The position numbers and the translations under genes were made by a program. 64,000 nucleotides of DNA from Sweltsa coloradensis. Lineage: Eukaryota; Arthropoda; Insecta; Plecoptera; Chloroperlidae. The stretch lies in assembly GCA_024449915.1 (NCBI GenBank), contig JAMZAV010000777.1, positions 682,001 to 746,000 on the forward strand. The letters run 5' to 3'. The notes below the pieces were generated by a model. The model did no database searches. It was not told the DNA's origin and worked only from the letters and a program-made list of their open reading frames with translations. Shown here piece by piece: positions 25,276 to 35,320 of this stretch (position 1 is the first letter of the stretch; each line of letters opens with the position of its first letter).

Positions 25276-26005
25276 AAGGCTGGGCATAGACATCGATTCA
25301 TCGATGTTTTATCGATGCGGGGAGTAAATTTCGACATCGATTTTTTTGTGTGGAAATCGATGTTTGTGTTAATTTATTAAGTAAAAAAAATGCAATTCTT
25401 ACTTAAAATGTCTGAAAATTCATTTTAAATGCGGTAATTTCAAATTACAATTGTTACCTCACAATTTGAGGTAGGCCTACTCCTCAACAGTTACGTAAAC
25501 ACTTCGCTCGCGTAAGTTTGAATGGCCCGCCGATGAGTGCGACCTTGTATCTGTTGCCTAGCAACGGCGGACCACTCCCCTCTCCCCACCCGCCAACACG
25601 CCACGCCGATCGAGGCAAGGCACTAGACTCTTGCGCTCTCTCTCTCTTGCATCACTGCTCCCTCTCTCTCACTCCCTCGTGGGAGGGGCAGGTGCGGCCA
25701 ATCCGCAACCAGTGCCAAGACAGCGCGCAATTCAAATTGACGTAAATGCGAGAAAAGCGAGTTTTATGTCGATTGTATATCGTAATATGATTACAAAGTG
25801 ATATTTTCGGCGGGATTTTTTTTTACACGATTTTATTTTCATTTCGGCACGATTATCAATATGAAAGTTTGACCCTTTTTTTCTTTTCTTTTTAGAAAAA
25901 ATTGATTTTTTCAATTTTGATGTCGATGTCAAAAATTTTCGACATCGCGATTTGACATCGATTATTTGACTTCGATGTCGCTATTTAACATCAATGCCCA
26001 GCCTT
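25276..26005. mobile_element. TIR element with ATCGAT-rich arms (probably hAT-type)
   Basis: The ends AAGGCTGGGCAT and ATGCCCAGCCTT are exact inverted repeats. ATTAATTTT occurs on both sides at a slightly different offset. ATCGATGT words are repeated in both arms. No transposase is visible. Confidence 0.7.
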
Positions 26006-26032
26006 AATTAATTTTGACAAATTTGGCATTTT

Positions 26033-26425
26033 ATACCCCGTCTGGGCCCAGGGTAGAATTGGCCCAGAGCATGGCTCTGCTAATCGTAAAAGGCGATTCA
26101 AGAGAAAAAGTCCACCTCGCAAACATCAGCTAGTATGAAGGATAAAATTTTACTCCCCCAAAATAGAGGCGAGCTCTGGCAATCGTCGTCGAGGACCTTG
26201 CCCCCTTCCCTTGACAACCCCTCGACGACGACGACAATGACACCACGAACGATGACGAAGGCAATGACGACCGCGACATGAGAACCCCCTTTCCTCCCCT
26301 TACCCGTGGCTGGTTCTGACCAGCATGGGCTCCTCCTCCCCTCCCCCCCCTAGGTTAGAGTGGTACATTATGACCTAACGGTTGACGCGTCCTTAATCCA
26401 AATAAACCATTTTTAAAAAAAATCA
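26033..26425 (+). mobile_element. Possible retroposon (SINE/LINE-tail-like)
   Basis: CCCGTCTGGGCCCAGGGTAG, TAATCGTAAAAGGCGATTCA and a 3' A-rich tail give a retroposon-like appearance. No reverse transcriptase, clean tRNA promoter or target duplication could be assigned, so this is tentative. Confidence 0.35.
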
Positions 26426-26567
26426 ATTGTTTTCCTTTCCACCAAAAAAACCCTAAATGTAGGGTGTTTCTTGCACTTCTAATGGTAAATGATGAATTAT
26501 AGGAACATTCAATTCATTATAGTCACATAAAACACTAGAATACATACCTCAACTAGTTCTCAATAGG

Positions 26568-27061
26568 TAGAGGTAATGAGAAGTGGTGATATAAAAACCC
26601 AAATTTCGCGTTTTTGCGATTTCAAAAAATTTGACAAAAACGTTACTAAAAATTCAAAAAATAAAAAATATATATTTTTGCACTGTTATTTTGGTGGATT
26701 ATTTTTGTGGAATCTGTGATACGCGCTGTTATTTTGGAGTTCTATTTCCGTGAAGCCCGTGACGTCACGGTACCGCCTACGGCACGCGTAATATTTGGTC
26801 TGGACCGGCACCTCCAATATCGCCTCACATTTTGCACACTTAAAAGGTTCAATTTCGTGATTTAATTCACGTTTTGACCAGTTTGATACAATTTTGTTTG
26901 TTATTTCGCGCTATACGCAAAATTTCGCGAAATTCGCTTTTTCAAAATGTTTTTTCCATCTCTAAATGATGTAATTTGTCGACAATATTACATTTTAGGC
27001 AATAAACAGGACAATTAAAAAAATTCTCGAATTTTTTTATCACCATTTTTCACTACCTCTA
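26568..27061. mobile_element. hAT-type MITE
   Basis: It begins TAGAGGTAATGAGAAGTGG and ends CACTACCTCTA. TCAATAGG (26560-26567) and TCAATAGC (27062-27069) match at 7 of 8 positions. Subterminal GCG-rich words resemble the TAGAGATGTGC family. Confidence 0.8.
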
Positions 27062-27584
27062 TCAATAGCCATCAAAAACAATATTTTTAGTAAAATTAGC
27101 ATTTTATAGCATCAAAAACCTAAAATGCTAAACACCCGTATCTCTGTCACATTGATTCACATTTTACATGTTTCAACATAACTGTAGGTCTATTCCTGTT
27201 TTTATTTTAGTATTTAAATCTTGTTATTAAAATTAAATAACTACACAAATTAATAATAGTGTGTGGATGATAATGGGAGTGATGTGAGAGAAGGTAGGTA
27301 GGTGGCTATAACTTAAGCCTACACATATATTGTATTCAGAGTAGGGATGACATTGCTTAGTAAAACATGGATTCGGTTCCAGCCCATCTTCGATTTGGCT
27401 AACCCAAATCTGACAAAATTTAAATGGAATGGTGACACTTTGTATAGCCTACTATAGCAACACTACTGCAACAATTAAGCAAATTAAACTGAACTGAAGG
27501 ACAGATGAAACCAGATGCTGTCTATTATTGGACATCAATAAACTGAAATATTGTTTGGGAAACATGTAGAGATAGGATAGGAGA

Positions 27585-27842
27585 CCAACAGCTTACCTGA
27601 AGTAGAGTAGGCGCGCCGTGATAGAAGACATAAACACAAATAAACAAATACAACACTACATTTCAAACGTTTCGGTCTACATGACCTTCCTCAGTGAGTA
27701 GAGAAGAGATACTGAGGTGAAAAACTAAAGCTAGGTAGCCGTTGGCTGGGGTGGGGGTGGGGTGAAGTGAAAGATGAGTGAGGGGTGTGGAATGGGTGAC
27801 AGGGAGGGGGTAGAGAGGAGGAGAGGGAGGACTATCTAAGGT
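27585..27842 (-). mobile_element. Penelope-like terminal segment with hammerhead-like core
   Basis: Read on the minus strand, CTGAGGA (27688-27694) is followed by a GGTC-ATGTA-GACC hairpin and GAAAC (27669-27673). That is the conserved CUGANGA...GAAA arrangement of a hammerhead ribozyme. Together with 28357-28530 it forms a minus-strand Penelope-like remnant split by the TTAA-target element. Confidence 0.65.
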
Positions 27843-27846
27843 TTAA

Positions 27847-28356
27847 CCCTTTATAGGGCAAAAAGGTGGGACCCAAAATTTAGCTTTCTACCTTTGCAAT
27901 TTGAAATTCATGATTTTTTTAAAGATTTTTTTTTTTTATTATTATTTTTTCCCTTGATTTTCTAGGAATAAAATGCTGATTTTGGATTCCAAATTGACAT
28001 CAAATTTGAAAAAAAAAATCCAAAATTTTATTTTATTTTCAAAAATTAGATTTTTTTGCAATTTTTCCTTTTTTTCCATTTTTTTTACACATTCAAATTG
28101 AATCTTCTACAGGCAAACAAAATATCCGGGACATCCCGGAAATGTGTGTACTTTTGTGTTTTGATACACAATTTTGTTTTTTGAACCATTACAAAAATTC
28201 TTCTAATCATTAGAATTTAATACGGAAAAATTCTATTAATTCAGAACGAAATAGGGCAGCTTTTTATCCGGGTTAAAAGGATTGAAAACTGGTAGATTTA
28301 ATTGTGTAGATTTTGAAAATTAGTGGTAAGTATACTTACCAGTAACCTATAAAGGG
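27847..28356. mobile_element. piggyBac-like MITE
   Basis: The ends CCCTTTATAGG and CCTATAAAGGG are exact inverted repeats bordered by TTAA (27843-27846 and 28357-28360). CCC...GGG ends with TTAA duplication are characteristic of piggyBac. It has a T- and A-rich interior and no transposase. Confidence 0.85.
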
Positions 28357-28530
28357 TTAAGTTAGGTTTGTGGCACAATTTGCAAATCCATTGGTAGGCC
28401 AGTTCCCATCTTCTCAGTTCTCCATCGTGTACAGTGGGAGGGAGTGACCTGATGACACAAACTGTGAAACAAGTCACGAAGGGAAGGCCATGCCCATTAG
28501 CATGCATGCAATAAAAAAGTGGAGGCAATG
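28357..28530 (-). pseudogene. Penelope-like GIY-YIG C-terminal fragment
   Basis: The minus-strand frame contains VIRSLPPTVHDGELRRWELA followed by YQWICKLCHKPNLT. It is collinear with the plus-strand tail at 4010-4120 (VVKSLPPSCNEEHLRQWELA). Only the C-terminal tail survives. Confidence 0.65.
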
Positions 28531-28822
28531 GAAACTGCTCAACTGTTCAATTTGTGAGTCTCAATTTTGAACTGTTGAGTAGTTTCCATGATAAACATTT
28601 TGTCATCTATAACAATCTGTGTTTTAGCTTGTTGATGTTGTTTAGTTTAACCAAAAACAAAAGATGATTCGAATCCTAGTTATGGATTCGAGTAATGTTC
28701 GGATGCGTGATGCCATCCATAATTTTAAGTATCATGCCATCCATATGCCTACTGTAAGAAATACAATTAAATCAAATCAATATGACTCTTAAGTAACTTT
28801 GTAATTTAATTTGGTTTCTTAG

Positions 28823-29043
28823 AACTGGTAGCAATCCCATAATTCGTGGCAACAAGATATGGGGCGGGCAGAATGGTGGAGTGCTAGTTTACAATGGAGG
28901 CCTGGGCTTACTTGAACAGAATGAGATTTTTGACAATGCAATGGCAGGGGTGTGGATCAAGACAGACTCCAACCCCACTCTAAAGCGCAACAAGATATTT
29001 GACGGCAGGGATGGCGGCATATGTATATTCAATGGCGGTAAAG
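28823..29043 (+). CDS. FBXO11: FBXO11 exon D
   Basis: One base completes the arginine codon begun in exon C, then 73 codons follow: [40 protein letters not shown], ending FNGGK. These are beta-helix repeats at very high similarity to vertebrate FBXO11. The acceptor is TTTCTTAG and the donor is AAAG|GTAAGC. The exon lacks frameshifts. Confidence 0.96.
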
Positions 29044-29861
29044 GTAAGCGAGTGTATCAATTTGCAATTATGTATTGTAATATGCCATCTAATAATAATA
29101 TAGAATAGGCTATACATGTAATTATACCATAATATAGGGTAGTTGTAGGAACTACCGGTAGTCAATATTTTGTTAGAGCATTTTCACGTGGAAGATACAA
29201 CATGAATTTATTCACAGTTGCCGAAATCATATAAAGATAATATCATGTACAATATTAATTCACATTCTTCTTCCAATGTTTTGTTAATTTATTTACGTGT
29301 ACATAAAAATACTTTATGGTTTGCTTAAAAGCTGTCTTACCATTATTTCAACCAAACTTATGGGTCTTTGTCTATGTCTTTCGACGCATAGAAAAAGAGT
29401 CTCTGGTCTCGGTCACAGCCTTTGTACCAAACAATAACGAACTTTGGACTTGGTTAATTTTTACTTTATATGGCAATGGTCAAGGTCTACCAAATCTCCA
29501 TGAACTAGGTTCCCCAAAAGTCCACTGGTCAGGAGATTCAGTAGACCTTGCAATCTTATCTCTTGCTTTCCATTTTATTTTATGCATTTCAAAATATGTT
29601 CTAGGTACTAATAGCAATTCATGAATGAAGTATAAGACTACTGTAGGCCCTATGTTTAATTGAGGGTTGTGTGAAATTCCCTATCAATTTAACTTAAAAC
29701 AACAATCAAGTTCAATTCAGCAAGAACCATGGTTAAATTGATCGTCTATCAACGACTTTGGTGTGTTATCCCTTTTATGTGCTCATTTTGCTGTAGAGTA
29801 TGATCTGCAGTATTTTATAGAGTTTAGGTTTCTTACTGATAAGTTTATAATTATTTTACAG

Positions 29862-30288
29862 GCATTCTCGAGGAAAACGATATATTCCGCAACGCTCAGG
29901 CGGGAGTGCTGATCTCAACTCAAAGTCACCCAATCCTCCGGCGAAACCGGATTTTTGATGGACTGGCTGCCGGTGTTGAAATTACTAACAATGCGACTGC
30001 TACTTTAGAATACAATCAAATTTTTAACAATCGCTTTGGTGGATTATGTCTTGCAAGTGGCGTACAACCAATTACCAGAGGAAACAAGATCTTCAGCAAC
30101 CAGGATGCTGTAGAGAAGGCAGTGGCAAACGGCCAGTGTCTATACAAGATATCTAGTTATACCTCTTTTCCGATGCACGACTTCTACCGCTGTCAGACTT
30201 GCAACACCACCGACCGTAACGCTATCTGTGTCAACTGCATCAAGACATGTCATGCAGGCCATGATGTGGAATTCATTAGGCATGACAG
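29862..30288 (+). CDS. FBXO11: FBXO11 exon E, end of beta-helix and start of UBR finger, GC donor
   Basis: There are 141 codons with split codons at both ends. The first part, [20 protein letters not shown], and further turns to NKIFSNQDA finish the beta-helix. The second part, [20 protein letters not shown] followed by [16 protein letters not shown], starts the UBR-type zinc finger with its C-x2-C, C-x2-C and H-x2-H ligands. UBR fingers in other ligases bind N-degrons; in FBXO11 the role is less certain. The acceptor is TTTTACAG. The phase-compatible donor is AG|GCAAGT, the second GC donor of this gene. Confidence 0.96.
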
Positions 30289-30372
30289 GCAAGTAGACAT
30301 GTGTTTTTTAGTTTTTCAAATGCCGGGGCAGATATTAGGGTAAAACAAAATGTGGCCCTACATGGTTAAAAT

Positions 30373-32001
30373 TAGGGTTGCCGTCGATAATCGAACTATT
30401 GATCGATCATCGATATCAGTAATATGATATGATAATCGATTCAAGTATTTTGATATGATATGATTATCGATTTAAATAGTGACATCAATGTTTTCGCGGT
30501 TTGCCGTGCTTAAAAATGCCGCGCTGTCGTATCAACGCGCCGATTGGTTGTCGGAGTAGCCAATAGCTCAGGGCTGCCGTTTTAACGGATTTTATCCGTT
30601 TTTACGGATATTTAGGGTGCAAAACGGATAAACGGATTTTTAGTCTTATTTACGGATATTTCGTTAATTACGTTTTCTATGCTTATTTTCGTATATTTGA
30701 ATCTGCGCGGGCTAATTTCGATTGTAAACATTGAAGGCGGGGCGATAATCGATTCGACTTTCGATAGGGGGCGGAGCCAAGTCCTAGACTCCTAGACATT
30801 GTAGGAACTGCTTCTGCTTGCTTTTGGGAGTGGGAGGAGCCATGAACAAACAATGAAGATTGGAGCCTACAAAATTGTTTTCTTTCGTTTTTTATTATAA
30901 AATTTGGATTATGTGATCATAAACGTGAAAAATAGAATTGGTATGATTAAAATGTTATTACAAGTTCTGCAAGACTGCAATATTATTAATAAACACAACA
31001 CATGGGCCTAGGTCAAAATTGTGATGCAACATTCCTAGGGCCTAGGCGGCTAGGGCTAGGGGCTAGGCCTAGGCCTAAGAATTTTTTAACCAGGTCAGAT
31101 TTAAAACAGATTTTCTGTAAATAAGTAACATTTTACATTTTTATGCAATCTTAATTAAAGCAACCACAGGCGTTTCTGGCTCATTTATTCTCGTCTGTGC
31201 ATAGGCCTAGGCCCTAGCAACTTTTAGGTTATGATGGTAACAAATATAAACATAACATTTAGCCATTTTCATAGTTTGATCAATGAAATTAACGTTTTTA
31301 GACTTTTCACGGATTTTTGCGGATTTTTAATGTCCTCCAACAGGATTTTTTTTTAATGTCAGTGGCAGCCCTGCAATAGCTGCTCAAGTATAACGCCACT
31401 CCCACCGCCGCCAGTGCGCATGCGCTCGCAGCGCGAGATAAAAACATCGCCCAGTCCGATCACGATGTATTCAGTACAGCTCGACGTGTTGTGGCGTAAA
31501 CTTCTCTAGCGTCAGTCTGTCCAATTATATTGAATTCGTGATGTTTCTTCCGTCCCAAAGAGGACCTTTGCCATTACTTTTGATGCCGCCTAACAAGATG
31601 AGTCAAGTGTGGCAGTATTTTTTATTCAAAGAACAACAACGAGAGGGTCGGGGGAGATAAAGCTGAACTGGAATGTCTAGGAGATCTCGCTCGCGACCTT
31701 CGCGGGCGCATACTGTCGGAACATGTAAAAAGTGACACTCCATGCAAGTCAAGACGTTGGGTTAAAATAAAGTCTGAGTAATTGAAATTTAGCCCTCAAT
31801 TTTATTTCTAAACATTCTAATCCTTGATGATCTCTTGTATTAGTATTACAATTTTGCATTTTTCCTGCTTGCTAGGCTCAATTTGGAATTTGATATGATA
31901 ATCGATTTGGGTCTACGATATCGATATATTACGATATGATTATCGATTCATTCCATGCCTCCGATAATCGATCACGATTTTCACATCGAATGGCAACCCT
32001 A
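30373..32001. mobile_element. hAT-type element with ATCGAT-rich ends, carrying a nested element
   Basis: The ends TAGGGTTGCC and GGCAACCCTA are inverted. The perfect duplication GTTAAAAT lies at 30365-30372 and 32002-32009. TAATCGAT words fill both subterminal regions. Nested inside is 30569-31373. No transposase is visible. Confidence 0.88.
30569..31373. mobile_element. hAT-type element nested in 30373-32001
   Basis: The ends CAGGGCTGCC and GGCAGCCCTG are exact inverted repeats. The perfect duplication CAATAGCT lies at 30561-30568 and 31374-31381. ACGGATTTTATCCGTTTTTA near the left end marks the same family as 53647-54355. Confidence 0.9.
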
Positions 32002-32489
32002 GTTAAAATCTAAATTTTGAATAGTTTTCACCTTCAATATTAACTGCGTTTGTGCCAAGCAAATACAAACATACCATTCATTTTCTCCACAAATACCTGC
32101 CTTGGAATTCTCGTAAAGTTCTTAGGCCCCTATGTGTTACTGCGAATATAGGCCACAGGTATTTTTAAATTATCCTATAGAGTTTTAAAAAAAGTAGATA
32201 GTTACAGCCATTTTGCAAAGCAATTGGACAATACCTAGTACCGGTACTGTATTTATGTGAATATAGTAGGGTTGTGGGAACTTACGAATTTCGAACAGTT
32301 TGGTTCGGTTTCGATTTCGAAAATAGGTTCAAAGTTCCCAAATATCAACGTTTGTGTGTTAAGTCAAACTTTCCGCTCGAAATTGAAATGTCACGATTCG
32401 CCGCTATGTGCGCATGGCGTGGCTGCGACCTGTCAACGTATCAAAAGTCGAAACGCAGTGCAGCCAACCGTCTTCCACCTATTCAATTT

Positions 32490-32700
32490 AGGTACCATAT
32501 TGTGTCGAATATAGGCCGACCCCCTTACTTTGGTAATTGAAAGAAAAAAAGGAATATTTAACGAAATATTTAATTTTACGCGCCGTTATTACTGCGGTCT
32601 ATTTCCGCAGAGCTTGTGCCGACGTCGTTTTTCCCGCTGTCTATTTACGCCATGTGCAAACTTCCGATGTAGCAGCTATATTGCTGCTTTCTTTCTGAAA
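32490..32700. mobile_element. TA-target CCGTAT-end family, solo end
   Basis: TACCATATTGTGTCGAATAT then AGGCCGACCCCC matches one terminus of the family at 32916-33424. The GC-rich block after 32575 resembles its interior. The opposite end is missing. Confidence 0.45.
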
Positions 32701-32839
32701 ATAGTTCATATTTCATAATCGAATGCTTGGTTTTTGTCCTGTCTGCAACTGTTCTAAAATAGTTCTGAAAACAGCAGAATTAAGTGACCATAGCACAGAA
32801 AGTTTGGATAACATCACACTCTGTTTTATCCACTCCTTC

Positions 32840-33540
32840 TTTCCATTCTGAACTGTTTGAACATGTTTAGCCTGTTCTAGAACAGAAGTCATTCTGAACT
32901 GTTTGAACATGCTTACCGTATAGTACCGAATATAGGCCGACCTTTTTTTCATTATTTTAGGTCTCAAAATCCCTCCTCGGCCTATATGCGAGCATCGGCA
33001 TTTTCACGCACTAATTTCAATCACCAAGTTACAGCGCCGTGTGACAAGGAAATAGGTATAGTTCACTGCTTCTGTCTGGCGCTGCGCCAACAATACGGCA
33101 GGCACGGAGGACGCTACGCTATCTCCAGACCTACTGCACTCCTGCAGGCCTACTGATGAGTGAAGTATGACGAGGAACAGATAACTGGGCGATATGAACC
33201 GGTCTGCTTGGAGATTGCGTCATAGCGCTACGTCATCACGGGCTCCGCGTCAATAGGCCGCGCCGGAAAAACGACCTTGGCACTGGCTCCACAGAAACAG
33301 ACCGCAGGAATAACGGCGCGTAAAATAAAAATACTTCATTAAAAATTCCTTTTTTAAAATTTTGATGACCAAAGTTAGGGGGTTGGCCTTTATTCAGGGT
33401 CGGCCTATATTCGGTACTATACGGTAGTCTGTTCTAGAACAGGTGTCATTCTGAACTGTTTGAACATGCTTAGCCTGTTCTAGAACAGGTGTCATTCTGA
33501 ACTGTTTGAACATGTTAAGCTTGTTCTAGAACAGGTGTCT
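32840..33540. repeat. Minisatellite with TTCTAGAA core, split by a TA-target element
   Basis: A unit of about 52 bp (CTGTTCTAGAACAGGTGTCA, then TTCTGAACTGTTTGAACATG) occurs near 32840-32914 and again at 33427-33540. Insertion of 32916-33424 separates the two blocks. Each unit contains the palindrome GTTCTAGAAC. It lies in the last FBXO11 intron. Confidence 0.85.
32916..33424. mobile_element. TA-target DNA transposon, CCGTAT-end family, compact copy
   Basis: CCGTATAGTACCGAATATAG at the left is repeated exactly in inverse at the right, bordered by TA. The empty site is given by the surrounding minisatellite (CATGCTTAG). The interior contains CTCCTCGGCCTATATGCGAG, shared with 12190-12230. It is a non-autonomous 509-bp copy. 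Confidence 0.85.
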
Positions 33541-33653
33541 GGAGAAAGATGAACACTTGTTTTTTTACAGCTGAATTACCATTCTCATGTTCAGAGAGTT
33601 CCAAACGCTTCCGGACTGATAAATAACAAACCTTGTAATCCTATGTGTTTTAG

Positions 33654-33783
33654 GTTTTTCTGTGACTGTGGAGCGGGAACTTTGACAAACCAATGCCAGC
33701 TCCAAGGGGAACCCACACAAGACACGGATACACTATATGACTCGGCAGCTCCCATGGAGTCGCATACCCTAATGGTGAACTAG
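33654..33783 (+). CDS. FBXO11: FBXO11 exon F, terminal exon with stop
   Basis: One base completes arginine, then [20 protein letters not shown] leads to ESHTLMVN and a TAG stop at 33781-33783. [10 protein letters not shown] completes the UBR-type zinc finger, and the tail T-L-Y-D-S-A matches the conserved FBXO11 C-terminus. The acceptor is GTGTTTTAG. A short GT microsatellite begins immediately after the stop codon (33784-33803). The tail has no extension or truncation relative to the family, so the C-terminal half of the gene looks functional. Confidence 0.97.
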
Positions 33784-34847
33784 TGCGTGTGTGTGTGTGT
33801 GTTTGGAAAGTTTTGTCGTGTGCTGCGCAATTATTCAACTTAGGCAGCGGCGAGAATCTCTTTAATTTCTTAATTATAATTCTTTTACTTGGATTCTAGG
33901 TAAAAGTCTTTGTTTGTATGTATATTTCCATTTTTATATTCTTTTTGAAAATGTGTATTATACCTCTGAAGCAACTGATAGGTACACACAATTTTCATTA
34001 GTTTTGTTTTATTACCGGTTTTACGGTATGTTTATGCCTATTTGTAAATCATTAATAATCAATTAGCTATATTGTTAAGTTTTAACCGTAAGCTATTTGT
34101 GCGTTTTGCACTTTAATATAGTGCAACAAACTAAAAAATATATTTGAGAGTAATTATAACTGCCACCCAAATCTGATTGATTACCTACCTGACCCTGATT
34201 GGTAAGATTATATCAGAACATAATATGTGCTGTATGGTATTCACAATAAGATCCTAATAGGCTAATAAGTTCATCAAAATTTAAAAGCCGGGCACCTTAA
34301 TTTAAAGCCAGTAGGATTATTGTACAGCGTTGTAAACTAGCCAAGATAGGCCTAGTGGGTTCATACTTGATAGTGTAGATTGTAGAATACATAATCTGCT
34401 AAGAAAGTCGCGGTCATCCGGACAACATGTAGGTACCTGTTTGTCAATTTAATAATTGAAAATGTGAGCGACCACTACCTTGGATGGAACAACATAAATC
34501 GGTGTGTAAGTACTGAGTTTATTGCGCAATGTTTTGCAAAAACTACAAAATGCTGATGAAGATTATGGTATCAAAACACTTTTGTGGGTCTCCCTATTGA
34601 GATACACATACTATTCACTATTCATTCAATTAACAAGGTATAGTTAAGGGTACATGGTACATTTCCAAGGGTTAGTACTAGTGCAAGTACAGTAGGTAGG
34701 GCCTACATTGATAGTTACAGTCCCATAAAATTAGCATTAACTTTTCATTGTTTTACAAATCTTTTTTAAATTTGCATTAATTAGCATAGTAATAATATTC
34801 AAAACATGCAGATCTAACCTTGTGCTATTTCCTTCCACTGAAAAAAC

Positions 34848-35320
34848 TACAAAAGATAAGTAAACAGCTTGCCTGGACTGCGGGGATCTCGTAGATAATG
34901 ATAGAAACAAATACAGTCGAGCCCACTTATGAAGAACTCTCTTTTAACAAACTTCTGGATATTACAAAGTAATTTTAAAGCTTGTTAATTAAGTTAAATG
35001 TAAGTGTTTGTGGTTGGGGAAAGGCGAGAGGAGACCAACAGTTACCTTAAAGGATGTAGGTAGCTGCTCGAGACAAGGTGCACAAATATTTATTTACAAT
35101 TAACAATACAAATGTCGTGACTGTTTTAACAAAGTTCTTTTTTAACAAAGCAAAAATCAGTTTTTGTCAAGTTTGTTATGAGTAGGCTTGACTGTACGCA
35201 CATAAATAATAAATATTAATTTATTAAATAAACTGTACATAAAAACACACGAAAAACGTTGAAACTGTTTTGGCCAAACAGGGCCTTGCTCACTCGACGA
35301 GTGCAGACCAAGAGCAAAGT
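34848..35320 (-). mobile_element. Penelope-like tail interrupted by a pogo-like MITE
   Basis: AACAGCTTGCCTG...GATAATGATAG before 34914 and GAAAAACGTTGAAACTG after 35195 parallel the tail at 27585-27725. The two parts are separated by the TA-flanked element 34914-35194. Confidence 0.5.
34914..35194. mobile_element. pogo-like MITE carrying a Penelope-like fragment
   Basis: The ends CAGTCGAGCCCACTTAT and the complement of CAGTCAAGCCTACTCAT are bordered by TA on each side. The interior at 34998-35117 is a piece of the same terminal repeat as 180-386. Confidence 0.7.
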
